Source: Clostridium sp.
GTDB lineage: Bacteria > Bacillota > Clostridia > Lachnospirales > Lachnospiraceae
DNA: 64,000 nt
Assembly: GCA_018377235.1 (NCBI GenBank)
Contig: JAGZZT010000010.1
Span: forward strand, 1-64,000
Direction: 5' to 3'
Shown here: in pieces, positions 8,194 to 15,720 of the stretch
Numbering within the stretch: the stretch's first letter is position 1
Layout: each line of letters starts with the position of its first letter
Notes under the pieces: generated by a model
What the model saw: only the letters and a program-made list of their open reading frames with translations
Databases searched by the model: none
What the model was told of the DNA's origin: nothing
Program-made: the position numbers and the translations under genes

Positions 8194-9285
8194 ATGAGAA
8201 AGAAAACAATTGCAGCTTTATTAACCGCAGCTATGGCAGTGTCTGCCCTGACAGGATGCTCTTCTTCTGAGGGTACAAAGGAGACAGGAAAAACCTCCGC
8301 AGAGGCTGGAAGCCCCGCAGCGGAAAGCTCTAAGGCTGACGAAACTCAAAACAGTGGGTCTGCAGCAGAGGGCGAGTACACCATCGGCATTGCCCAGTAC
8401 GCAGTACACGGCTCCCTTGACAACTGCCGGGAAGGCTTCTTAAAAGGGCTGGCTGATGAAGGCTTTGTGGAAGGAGAAAATCTGGAAGTTATCTACGAGA
8501 ATGCCAACGGAGACGGCTCTCTCTCCGGCCAGATTATCACAAATTTCGTCTCCAACAATGTGGATATGGTCTGCGCCATTGCAACTCCGATTGCTCAGAG
8601 CGCTTACAGCGTTACAAAAAGGAGCGATATCCCTGTTATCTACACAGCTGTCACAGATCCAGTGCTGGCTGAGCTGGCCACAGAGGATCAGATGCCGGTA
8701 GGAAATATCACAGGAACCAGCGACAAACTTCCTGTCTCTGAGCAGCTGGCTATGATTCGGGAAATTCTTCCAGATGCCAAAACTGTAGGAATTCTCTACA
8801 GCACCAACGAGGTCAATTCTCAGGCAGCTATTGAAGAATACAAGAAGGCAGCTCCTGAATTCGGACTGGAAATTGTGGAAAGCGGCATTTCCACCTCTGC
8901 TGATATCCCGCTGGCAGCTGAACAGCTGGCAGCCAAGGTGGACTGCATCAGCAACCTGACTGACAATAACGTAGTCAGCTCTCTCCCGGTTGTCCTGGAA
9001 GCTGCCTCCAAAAACGGCATCCCGGTATTCGGAAGCGAAATTGAACAGGTAAAGAGAGGCTGTCTGGCAGCCATGGGACTGGACTATGTGGCTCTGGGCG
9101 AGCAGACGGGACGCATGGCGGCTCAAGTTTTAAAGGGAGAAAAAAAGGCTTCCGAAATGCCTTACGAACTGATTGAGGGCGCAGCTTTCTATGGAAATAT
9201 AAAAGCTGCAGAGGACCTCGGAATTGAACTTCCAGAATCTCTCACCTCCTCAGCAGCAGAGCTGTTTGAAGAAATTTCCCAGTAA
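8194..9285 (+). CDS. trpX: ABC transporter substrate-binding lipoprotein, probable tryptophan uptake (TrpX-like)
   Basis: This 363-residue protein starts with a lipoprotein signal peptide (lipobox LTGC, residues about 20-23) and a Ser/Glu/Ala-rich linker. A type I periplasmic-binding fold of the DUF534/TrpX kind follows, starting near TIGIAQYAVHGSLDNC. TTG at 8179 is also in frame, but ATG at 8194 lies behind GGAGGA. Family membership alone does not fix the substrate. The upstream T-box with a TGG specifier makes tryptophan the best inference, in line with published T-box regulon predictions for trpXYZ. The permease and ATPase genes follow directly. Confidence 0.85.
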   Translation: MRKKTIAALLTAAMAVSALTGCSSSEGTKETGKTSAEAGSPAAESSKADETQNSGSAAEGEYTIGIAQYAVHGSLDNCREGFLKGLADEGFVEGENLEVIYENANGDGSLSGQIITNFVSNNVDMVCAIATPIAQSAYSVTKRSDIPVIYTAVTDPVLAELATEDQMPVGNITGTSDKLPVSEQLAMIREILPDAKTVGILYSTNEVNSQAAIEEYKKAAPEFGLEIVESGISTSADIPLAAEQLAAKVDCISNLTDNNVVSSLPVVLEAASKNGIPVFGSEIEQVKRGCLAAMGLDYVALGEQTGRMAAQVLKGEKKASEMPYELIEGAAFYGNIKAAEDLGIELPESLTSSAAELFEEISQ

Positions 9286-9321
9286 TCAGAATCACATGCA
9301 GCAAGAAACGGGGTAACAGAC

Positions 9322-10212
9322 ATGAGCATTCTTCTCTCCATCCTGACTCAGGGCCTGATTTATTCTCTCATGGCTCTGGGCGTATACATCACCTACAGCA
9401 TTCTGGACTTTCCGGATCTGTCGGTGGACAGTACCTTCCCATTTGGCGCCGCTGTGACAGCAGCTGCCATTGTGGCAGGAGTTCCGGCTCCCCTCACTCT
9501 GCCTCTGGCTTTCGCAGCCGGAGCTCTGGCTGGCACTGTCACAGGTCTCATCCACGTAAAGCTTAAAATCAGGGACCTTCTCTCCGGAATTATCGTAATG
9601 ACAGGGCTCTATTCCATCAACCTGATGATTGCCGGAAATAAGGCCAATCTTCCGATTTACAGCCAGGAGACCATCTTTGAAAACGAAATGACAGCGGCTC
9701 TGTCCAGCCGAAGCTATGAATTGACTGTAGCAGCCATTCTTCTGGTTATCGTCCTTTTCGTAAAGATTGTAATGGATTTGTACCTGAAAACCAGATCCGG
9801 CCTTCTTCTCAGAGCTGCCGGAGACAATGAAACTCTTGTAACGGCTCTGGCTAAAGATAAGGGAACTGTTAAAATCATAGGTCTGGCTCTGGCCAACGGT
9901 CTGGCCGCCCTCTCCGGCTGCGTATTCTGCCAGCAGCAGGGCTTCTTCGATATCGGAGTCGGCACAGGAACCATTGTCACAGGACTTGCAAGCGTGATCA
10001 TCGGAACTAAACTATTCGCCAAACTGGGCTTCTTAAAAACGACGACTGCCGTTATTCTGGGTTCTGTCCTCTACAAGGCCTGCACCTCTATGGCCATGAG
10101 CATTGCCCAGAACTTCGGAATCAATACTTCCAATAATAAATTCGTAACTGCCGCCATGTTCCTGATTATTCTGGTGTTGAGCGGCCGCTCATTCAGAAAG
10201 AAGGTGAACTGA
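9322..10212 (+). CDS. trpY: ABC transporter permease, probable tryptophan uptake (TrpY-like)
   Basis: The protein has 296 residues with about eight or nine hydrophobic segments and belongs to the permease family related to branched-chain amino acid (LivH-type) transporters. It starts MSILLSILTQGLIYSLMALG. The cytoplasmic loop with RAAGDNETL (about 157-166) resembles the ATPase-coupling region of the family. It lies 36 bases after trpX, and its TGA overlaps the ATG of the ATPase gene (TGATG), so the two are probably translationally coupled. The substrate is inferred from the T-box only. Confidence 0.85.
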   Translation: MSILLSILTQGLIYSLMALGVYITYSILDFPDLSVDSTFPFGAAVTAAAIVAGVPAPLTLPLAFAAGALAGTVTGLIHVKLKIRDLLSGIIVMTGLYSINLMIAGNKANLPIYSQETIFENEMTAALSSRSYELTVAAILLVIVLFVKIVMDLYLKTRSGLLLRAAGDNETLVTALAKDKGTVKIIGLALANGLAALSGCVFCQQQGFFDIGVGTGTIVTGLASVIIGTKLFAKLGFLKTTTAVILGSVLYKACTSMAMSIAQNFGINTSNNKFVTAAMFLIILVLSGRSFRKKVN

Positions 10213-10985
10213 TGCTGGAGGTAAATCACATCAGAAAATATTATAATCAGGGAACGGTCAACGAAATGTGCCTGTTTGAGGATTTCAGCCTGACTGTAGA
10301 GCAGGGGCAGTTCGTTTCCGTAGTGGGAAGCAACGGCTCCGGAAAAACTTCTCTCTTAAATATTATCTGCGGAAGCATTCCTGTAGATTCCGGAAACATT
10401 CTGATCAATGGAACTGATATTTCCAGAATGCCGGAATACAGACGCCAGAGAGTCATCGGCCGCGTCTACCAGAATCCGTCTATGGGAACCTGCCCTAATA
10501 TGACAATTCTGGAAAATATGTCCCTGGCAGACACCAAGGGGAAACCTTTCAACCTGCGCTGGGGCACAAATAAAAAACGAATTGACTTTTACCGGGAAAA
10601 CCTCCGGCTTCTGGGACTGGGGCTTGAGGATAAACTGGATGTAAAAGCAGGAGTCCTCTCCGGCGGACAGCGTCAGGCCATGGCTCTTCTCATGTCCACC
10701 ATGACGCCCATTGAATTTCTCATCCTGGATGAGCACACAGCTGCTCTGGATCCAAAAACTGCAGAGATCATTATGGAATTGACAGATCGGATTGTCAAAG
10801 AAAAAAAGCTGACTGCCATTATGGTTACACATAACTTAAGGTATGCTGTAGAGTACGGAAACCGGCTTCTGATGATGCACCAGGGGCAGGCAGTGATGGA
10901 TAAGGCTTATGAGGAAAAACAGTCCGTAAAAGTGGATGATATTTTAGGTAAATTTAATGAGATAAGTATTGAGTGCGGAAACTAA
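10212..10985 (+). CDS. trpZ: ABC transporter ATP-binding protein, probable tryptophan uptake (TrpZ-like)
   Basis: This 257-residue nucleotide-binding subunit has Walker A GSNGSGKTS (about 38-46), signature LSGGQRQAM (about 150), Walker B FLILDEHTAALD and switch histidine MVTHN. The Walker B region has DEHTAALD where DEPTAALD is usual; histidine in place of proline is common in the LivF/TrpZ-like branch. The gene closes the trpXYZ operon under T-box control. No clear terminator follows before the next gene at 11033, so read-through is possible. Confidence 0.88.
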   Translation: MLEVNHIRKYYNQGTVNEMCLFEDFSLTVEQGQFVSVVGSNGSGKTSLLNIICGSIPVDSGNILINGTDISRMPEYRRQRVIGRVYQNPSMGTCPNMTILENMSLADTKGKPFNLRWGTNKKRIDFYRENLRLLGLGLEDKLDVKAGVLSGGQRQAMALLMSTMTPIEFLILDEHTAALDPKTAEIIMELTDRIVKEKKLTAIMVTHNLRYAVEYGNRLLMMHQGQAVMDKAYEEKQSVKVDDILGKFNEISIECGN

Positions 10986-11032
10986 TTCCGCGCTCTTTTG
11001 ACTTATAATCAATCAGATGGAGGATTTTTATC

Positions 11033-11452
11033 ATGGATTACAGACGATTTGGAAACACAATCGTGGCGAGAATTGACAAAGGCGAAGAAATTCTGGAGCA
11101 GGTAAAGGCTATCGCCTTAAAAGAAGAGATTAAGCTGGCCTCCATTCAGGCTCTGGGAGCTGTGGATCAGTTTACAGCCGGCGTATTCAAAACAGACGAG
11201 AAAAAATATATGGCTAATGATTTTTCAGGCAGTTTTGAAATCGTATCCCTCACCGGAACCATCAATACCATGGACGGAGAATTTTACTGCCATCTGCACA
11301 TGAGCGCAGGCGACGACAAGGGACATGTTTTCGGCGGCCACTTGAACCGCGCCTTTGTCAGCGCCACCTGCGAAATGATCATTACCATCATCGATGGAAC
11401 CGTAGACCGGTCCTTCAGTGAAGAGGTCGGCTTAAACCTGTTCCGTTTCTAG
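11033..11452 (+). CDS. PPC/DUF296 domain protein
   Basis: This 139-residue single-domain protein matches the PPC (plants and prokaryotes conserved, DUF296) fold. It starts MDYRRFGNTIVARIDKGEEI and has SIQALGAVDQFTAGVF near residue 38 and the conserved GxHxH-like segment EFYCHLHMSAGDDKGHVFGGHL (80-101). The clustered histidines suggest metal binding in a trimer. Plant relatives bind DNA through an added AT-hook that is absent here, so a DNA-binding role is not supported. ATG follows GGAGG. Its last 21 bases overlap the 3' end of the convergent NapH-like gene. Confidence 0.85.
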   Translation: MDYRRFGNTIVARIDKGEEILEQVKAIALKEEIKLASIQALGAVDQFTAGVFKTDEKKYMANDFSGSFEIVSLTGTINTMDGEFYCHLHMSAGDDKGHVFGGHLNRAFVSATCEMIITIIDGTVDRSFSEEVGLNLFRF

Positions 11453-12370
11453 CTGCTTTCCGTCAGCTTCTCCTCTCTTCCCCTCTGTCCTCATCCGTTC
11501 CATGGTGGAGCGGATAGAACCTGTGGGGCATACGGACTTACAGTCACTACAGCGGATACACTCCGGGCTGTTAGGTGTCTCCCACACCCTGATATCCATT
11601 TTGCAGACCTTCTGACAGGCGCCGCACTGGATGCATGTCTTCTCTTCTATCCTGAAGCGGTAAAAGGAAACCGGGTTAAAGAGTCCGTAAATTGCTCCCA
11701 GAGGGCACACGTATTTGCAGAAGGGCCTGTAATATTTCATGGATAAAACAACTGTCAGGCCCAGCAGAAACACCTTCCAGCTGAACAGCTTTCCAAGAGC
11801 AGTGCGAAGCATGGGATTTCCAAGCCCCAGAGGAAGTCCTGCCATCAGCGTCCCGCTGGGGCAGATGTACTTACAGAACCATGGATTTCCATTTCCTGTC
11901 ACTCCTACCGCCAGAGACGGCAGAAGAATGACAAAAAGCACGAGAATCACATATTTCAGATACTTCAGAAACCTGTGCCCCGGCAGGTTCTTTTTTTTCC
12001 CCGGAAAGGGAATTTTATGGAGCAGATCCTGAACCAGGCCGAAAGGACAGAGCCATCCGCATACAAACCGTCCCATCAATGTCCCAAACATCATAAGAAA
12101 GCCCAGAACATAACAGGAAACAGTAAAGCTGCTGCTGGAGAGCACTGCCTGGAGAGAGCCGATAGGACAGCTGGCCAGCGCGCCCGGACAGGAATAGCAG
12201 TTCAGCCCCGGTACGCAGAGACTCTTCAATTTTCCCGTGTAGATCTTCTTCTCCAGAAATCCGGCGGCATATCCGTTTGTAAGGGCAAACCAGGCAGCCT
12301 GACACAAAAGACGCAGGCGGCGCGTCTTCCCAGGCATTCCTTCCTTACGCACTTTATCACCCAATTCCAA
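11432..12370 (-). CDS. NapH/MauN-like 4Fe-4S membrane protein
   Basis: About five hydrophobic segments alternate with cysteine motifs. An external-type CxxC...C cluster ([11 protein letters not shown], about 56-66) comes first. CGWLCPFG and CKYVCPLG, the paired CxxxCP motifs of NapH-like proteins, follow. Two classical 4Fe-4S motifs ([11 protein letters not shown] and [11 protein letters not shown]) lie in the C-terminal cytoplasmic tail (about 245-290). The family moves electrons between cytoplasmic ferredoxin-type donors and the membrane. The start is uncertain: TTG at 12370 overlaps the previous gene by 14 bases, and ATG at 12337 has AAGGA just before it. It is the third gene of a TlpA/CD1871A/NapH-like unit, which suggests that it supplies reducing power to extracytoplasmic thiols. 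Confidence 0.85.
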   Translation of the reverse strand: MELGDKVRKEGMPGKTRRLRLLCQAAWFALTNGYAAGFLEKKIYTGKLKSLCVPGLNCYSCPGALASCPIGSLQAVLSSSSFTVSCYVLGFLMMFGTLMGRFVCGWLCPFGLVQDLLHKIPFPGKKKNLPGHRFLKYLKYVILVLFVILLPSLAVGVTGNGNPWFCKYICPSGTLMAGLPLGLGNPMLRTALGKLFSWKVFLLGLTVVLSMKYYRPFCKYVCPLGAIYGLFNPVSFYRFRIEEKTCIQCGACQKVCKMDIRVWETPNSPECIRCSDCKSVCPTGSIRSTMERMRTEGKRGEADGKQLETEQV

Positions 12371-12518
12371 TACACTCCAGGCAGATATTTGCCGCCTTTA
12401 TCAGTACAGTTGCCGCCTCTCCCCGATAAATTCCAGCTGCCAGAAGTCCCGCTGCCGTTAACAGCAGACCGCCCTGCACAGGACCAAAGGCTCTCCTTTT
12501 TTCTGTCTTACCTTTCAT
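12357..12518 (-). CDS. CD1871A-family CXXC small membrane protein
   Basis: The protein has 53 residues: a basic N-terminus, one transmembrane helix (about 14-31, [16 protein letters not shown]) and the C-terminal signature [10 protein letters not shown] with a CxxC pair. This matches the small CD1871A family named from Clostridioides difficile. The cysteines probably lie just outside the membrane after the helix. ATG at 12518 is preceded by AGAGAGGG. A GTG nine codons upstream is less likely. It sits between a TlpA-like thioredoxin lipoprotein (24 bases away) and a NapH-like iron-sulfur protein (overlapping), so a thiol relay role is a reasonable inference. Confidence 0.82.
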   Translation of the reverse strand: MKGKTEKRRAFGPVQGGLLLTAAGLLAAGIYRGEAATVLIKAANICLECIGIG

Positions 12519-12542
12519 AAAGAATCCCTCTCTTCTTCCCAC

Positions 12543-13166
12543 TTACTGGACAGAGGCCAGAACTTCATCTATAATCTCAGTCCAGCCTTCCTTATCCCTG
12601 GCTCCCATGTAGGCAGTTCCCACCTGAGTTCCCTCGCTGTCCACAAAAATCGTCATAGGCACTGCCATCACCTGTGGGAGAAGAGTGTCCACCAATGTTC
12701 CAGACATGGCGATGTGAAGATAATCCGCTCCTGTCTGCTCTGCCAGCTCTTTAGCCTTCTCTATCTGGTTTTCGTCTAACTCCTTATCTGTATTTACAGT
12801 GTCAGAGCAAATTCCAATAATCTGGAGTCCTTTCTCCTGATATTCCTTGTTAAGCTCTGCCAAATCCGGCATTTCTTCCAGACAGGGGGTACAGAAGGTT
12901 CCCCAGACATTAATCATAGTAAGTTCAGCATCCGCAAAAATCGACTCATCTACCTGATTTCCATCTAAGTCCTGGGCTGTGAAGGTCTGAAACACTTCGC
13001 TGCTCTCCTTCTCCTCAGACACTTTTTCTGTATTTTCCATGTCTCCTGCCTTTGACTCCTCAGAAATGGCTGTTTCAGAATCCTTTTCTGCCGTCTTCCC
13101 CTGGCAGGCAGTCAGAGCCGCCGCTGTCATGCATGCTGCCAGAGCCATTAAATATGTTTTTTTCAT
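12543..13166 (-). CDS. TlpA/ResA-family thioredoxin-like lipoprotein
   Basis: This 207-residue lipoprotein has a lipobox LTAC (about 18-21) and an acidic Ser/Glu linker (about 25-60). A TlpA-type thioredoxin domain follows, with active site WGTFCTPCLEEMP (CxxC) near 90-102 and the cis-proline region VMAVPMTIFVD. Such proteins reduce or exchange disulfides outside the membrane. AGGAGG precedes ATG at 13166. It is the first gene of the three-gene redox unit that continues with the CD1871A and NapH-like genes. No CcdA or DsbD gene is nearby, so the electron donor may be the iron-sulfur protein of the same unit. Confidence 0.9.
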   Translation of the reverse strand: MKKTYLMALAACMTAAALTACQGKTAEKDSETAISEESKAGDMENTEKVSEEKESSEVFQTFTAQDLDGNQVDESIFADAELTMINVWGTFCTPCLEEMPDLAELNKEYQEKGLQIIGICSDTVNTDKELDENQIEKAKELAEQTGADYLHIAMSGTLVDTLLPQVMAVPMTIFVDSEGTQVGTAYMGARDKEGWTEIIDEVLASVQ

Positions 13167-13377
13167 GAGTTTGTTTCCTCCTGTTTTACAAAATTTATTC
13201 TTTCCAGCTTTTTACGCCTTTTCATCCCTCATTCTGCAGCCTTAAAATCTGCTTTTCGCTGCGTTCCCTGATAATACCATGAACACTTCAAAAAGACAAT
13301 CTGTTTCTGTCTATTTTTTCTTATTTCATCCCATACTAATAAATGTAATCCATAGCGGCAGGAAAGGAGATTATCTT

Positions 13378-13806
13378 ATGACACAGGATATTGAACTATT
13401 AAATCAGATTCACCAAAATGCAGATATGGGACGCGACAGTGTCCGCCATGTCATTCAGCTCTCCAATGATGTCCAGTTCCTTCACGCGCTGAATTCACAG
13501 CTGGACGAATATGAACTGGACTATGAGGAAAGCGGCCGAATGCTCCAGGCTCACGGCGCCGTCGCAGAGGATGCAAGCCCCGTAGCCAAGGCTATGTCCC
13601 GGGTATCCTCCACCATGAAAAGTCTGATAAACCCAACTACCTCCAAGCTGGCGGAACTGATCATCCAGGGCAATACCATGGGCGCCACAGAATTAAAAAA
13701 ACAGCTGAATGCCTACCGCGGATCCAACCCATCTGTGGTCAGTCTGGCACAGAGGCAGCTGAAATTTGAGGAAAAAAATATCGAAGCTATGAAACAATAC
13801 CTTTAA
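13378..13806 (+). CDS. Small helical protein of unknown function
   Basis: This 142-residue soluble protein has no signal or membrane segment. It is predicted mainly helical, with periodic hydrophobics (IELLNQIHQNADMG at the start, LAQRQLKFEEKNIEAMK at the end), compatible with a four-helix bundle of ferritin-like or DUF2383-like type. No iron-binding ExxH pattern is evident. GGAAAGGAG precedes ATG at 13378. A longer in-frame start at 13279 would add a leader of poor coding character. It is transcribed alone and followed by a strong hairpin shared with the convergent sirtuin gene. Function unknown. Confidence 0.72.
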   Translation: MTQDIELLNQIHQNADMGRDSVRHVIQLSNDVQFLHALNSQLDEYELDYEESGRMLQAHGAVAEDASPVAKAMSRVSSTMKSLINPTTSKLAELIIQGNTMGATELKKQLNAYRGSNPSVVSLAQRQLKFEEKNIEAMKQYL

Positions 13807-13876
13807 TGATGAGACTCTATTTTGATTTAGAAACTGGTCAGTTATAGATTGTGCAAAAAGAAGAAGCCAGGATCGG

Positions 13877-13930
13877 AAAGGAAGGAGGTGTTTTGTCATC
13901 TGATTCGATGATTGAACACCTCCTTCCTTT
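13877..13930. terminator. Bidirectional terminator between the helical-protein gene and the sirtuin gene
   Basis: AAAGGAAGGAGGTGTT (13877-13892) and AACACCTCCTTCCTTT (13915-13930) form a perfect 16-bp stem. T-rich flanks suit the plus direction best. It separates two convergent genes. Confidence 0.8.
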
Positions 13931-13937
13931 TTAGACC

Positions 13938-14675
13938 CTAATAGCCAAGCTGCGAAAGAATTTGTCCCGGCTCGCCGATGAGCGTTAAGTCTGCTTTCTC
14001 ATCGGAATAATGCGGTGTCCTATGAAGAACTGCCAGATATTTTCCATGAAAATATTTAATGTAATTAGAAAACGTCTCTGAGCGCAGCGTAGTCCCTACC
14101 AGCAAAAGCACCTCCGCCTTTTCAATTTCCTCTGTGGTTCTGGTCATAATCCGGCTGTCTACCATCTCTCCAAACAGGGACACCTTTGGCCGGATCGTTG
14201 CATTGCAGACGCGGCAGCAGGGAATCCCCTTCATCTCCAGAATATCTTCCACTGTATATAGTTCTCCGCATCTGGGACACTGATTCTCGTACACTGTTCC
14301 ATGAAGGTTAATCACGTGCTCGCAGCCGCCTCGGATAGCCTGATTGTATACATTGGCTGTGATCACGCACTGAAGCCTTCCAGCCCGCTCCATCCTGGCC
14401 ATAACATAGCTTCCCAGTCCTGGATCTGGAATATGCCTGAGCACCTCTTCCTTGTAGAAGTGAAAGAACTGCTCTGGTCTTGTATTGTAATAAGCGCTTG
14501 TAAAAATGTACTCCGGAGAAGCGCCGTAAGTTCTCTCAATAGCATAGGCCCGATCGGGGTTCTTAATGCCTCTGACGCCTCCATCTGTCAGCATACCTGA
14601 ACCACAGAGCGCTACTGTATAATTACTCTCATCCAGCATTCGTTTCAGAACTGCTATTTTCTCCTTCATAAACAT
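13938..14675 (-). CDS. Divergent SIR2-family protein
   Basis: The 245 residues show a sirtuin frame: an N-terminal NAD-binding segment VALCGSGMLTDGGVRG (20-35), NLHGTV with the catalytic-type histidine (about 123), zinc cysteines CPRC and CRVC (about 132-155), RPKVSLFGE and LLLVGTTL. Several NAD-site positions differ from canonical deacylases. GAGxSxxSGIPDFR has become GSGMLTDGGVRGI, and TQNID has become TANVY. The fold and zinc site are therefore supported, while NAD-dependent deacylase activity is not assured. ATG at 14675 follows GGGAGGGGG. Its 3' end meets a bidirectional terminator, and it looks monocistronic. Confidence 0.82.
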   Translation of the reverse strand: MFMKEKIAVLKRMLDESNYTVALCGSGMLTDGGVRGIKNPDRAYAIERTYGASPEYIFTSAYYNTRPEQFFHFYKEEVLRHIPDPGLGSYVMARMERAGRLQCVITANVYNQAIRGGCEHVINLHGTVYENQCPRCGELYTVEDILEMKGIPCCRVCNATIRPKVSLFGEMVDSRIMTRTTEEIEKAEVLLLVGTTLRSETFSNYIKYFHGKYLAVLHRTPHYSDEKADLTLIGEPGQILSQLGY

Positions 14676-14893
14676 GTCCCCCTCCCTTTCACTTCAGACA
14701 TGTACAGCGCCAGACTGCACTGACACCGCGGAACTTCTATGATTTATGATTGTAATTATACTATATAAATCCTCTTTTTTCTATTACCTATTAGAGATTT
14801 TCTTTAAATTTCCGATAATTTATCATTATTTTTGTAATTACAGAAATTTATTTCTATCTTTTTCTGTTCCAGACACGAAAAGGAACCCAGCTT

Positions 14894-15697
14894 TTAATGT
14901 CTGTCCTCTGCCGAAAGCTCAGACAGCTCTGCATAGACTGGTGTCCCCAGCCCAAAACCGCCGGACACTGCAATCACCTGTCCTGTCGTGTAAGCCGCCT
15001 CCTCGCTTCCAAAATACAGCACCGCTGCAGCAATTTCTTCCGGCGTTCCCATTCTTCTGATTGGAGTGTGGCGTAAAAACAACTCCTGGAAAGAATCTGA
15101 CATATTATTTTTCACTGCATCTGTAGCTGTCTGACCTGGACACACCACGTTGACCCGGATTCCGTTTCTGCCCTCCTGAAGGGCGATATTCTTGGACAGG
15201 TAAATAATAGCGTCCTTGCTGACTGCATAACCAATCCGGGCAATATCCGGAATCTGTCCGCCAATGGAACTGATATTTATAATACTTCCGCCGCCCTGTT
15301 TTCTCATGGCAGGAAGGACAGCCTGGGTAGAAAGAAATACGCTGGACAGATTCTTATCCAGGGTATCCAGAAAATCTTCATACCTGGTTCTGGCAATATC
15401 CAGATCTGTTCTCGGATCAGAAGTTCCGAAATTATTTACCAGGACATCGATCCGGCCCTCTGCCTTCTCCACAGTCTCAGCCATGGAAGCGTAAGATTCT
15501 TTTACTGACGCATCGCAGTAAACCCACTTTGCCTGTCCCGATTCTCCTGAAAGCTCCTCTATTCTCTTTTTTGCCGCCTCCTCATTTCTGGCAGCCAGGT
15601 AGACGATGGCTCCTTCTCTTACAAAGGCCTGGACGCAGGCCCAGCCGATTCCTCTTGTAGACGCTGTGACAATGACAACCTTTCCTTTTACCTTCAT
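14894..15697 (-). CDS. SDR-family NAD(P)-dependent oxidoreductase
   Basis: The 267 residues form a classical short-chain dehydrogenase. They include the cofactor motif TASTRGIG (about 10-17), NNFG in place of NNAG (about 89-92), the catalytic serine in INISSIGG (about 139), YAVSK (Tyr/Lys, about 155-159) and a C-terminal TTGQVIAVSGGFG. The family includes FabG-like 3-oxoacyl reductases and many sugar or polyol dehydrogenases. The substrate is not predictable. ATG at 15697 has AAGGAG upstream, and a start 18 codons earlier would overlap the ABC ATPase gene. It follows that gene by 23 bases, so it is probably the last gene of the peptide-ABC operon. Confidence 0.88.
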   Translation of the reverse strand: MKVKGKVVIVTASTRGIGWACVQAFVREGAIVYLAARNEEAAKKRIEELSGESGQAKWVYCDASVKESYASMAETVEKAEGRIDVLVNNFGTSDPRTDLDIARTRYEDFLDTLDKNLSSVFLSTQAVLPAMRKQGGGSIINISSIGGQIPDIARIGYAVSKDAIIYLSKNIALQEGRNGIRVNVVCPGQTATDAVKNNMSDSFQELFLRHTPIRRMGTPEEIAAAVLYFGSEEAAYTTGQVIAVSGGFGLGTPVYAELSELSAEDRH

Positions 15698-15720
15698 ACA
15701 GCTTCTCCTTTCTGTCTGCT

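Noticed and set aside
8440..9126. A 228-codon minus-strand frame
   Set aside because: Antisense shadow of the trpX-like gene.
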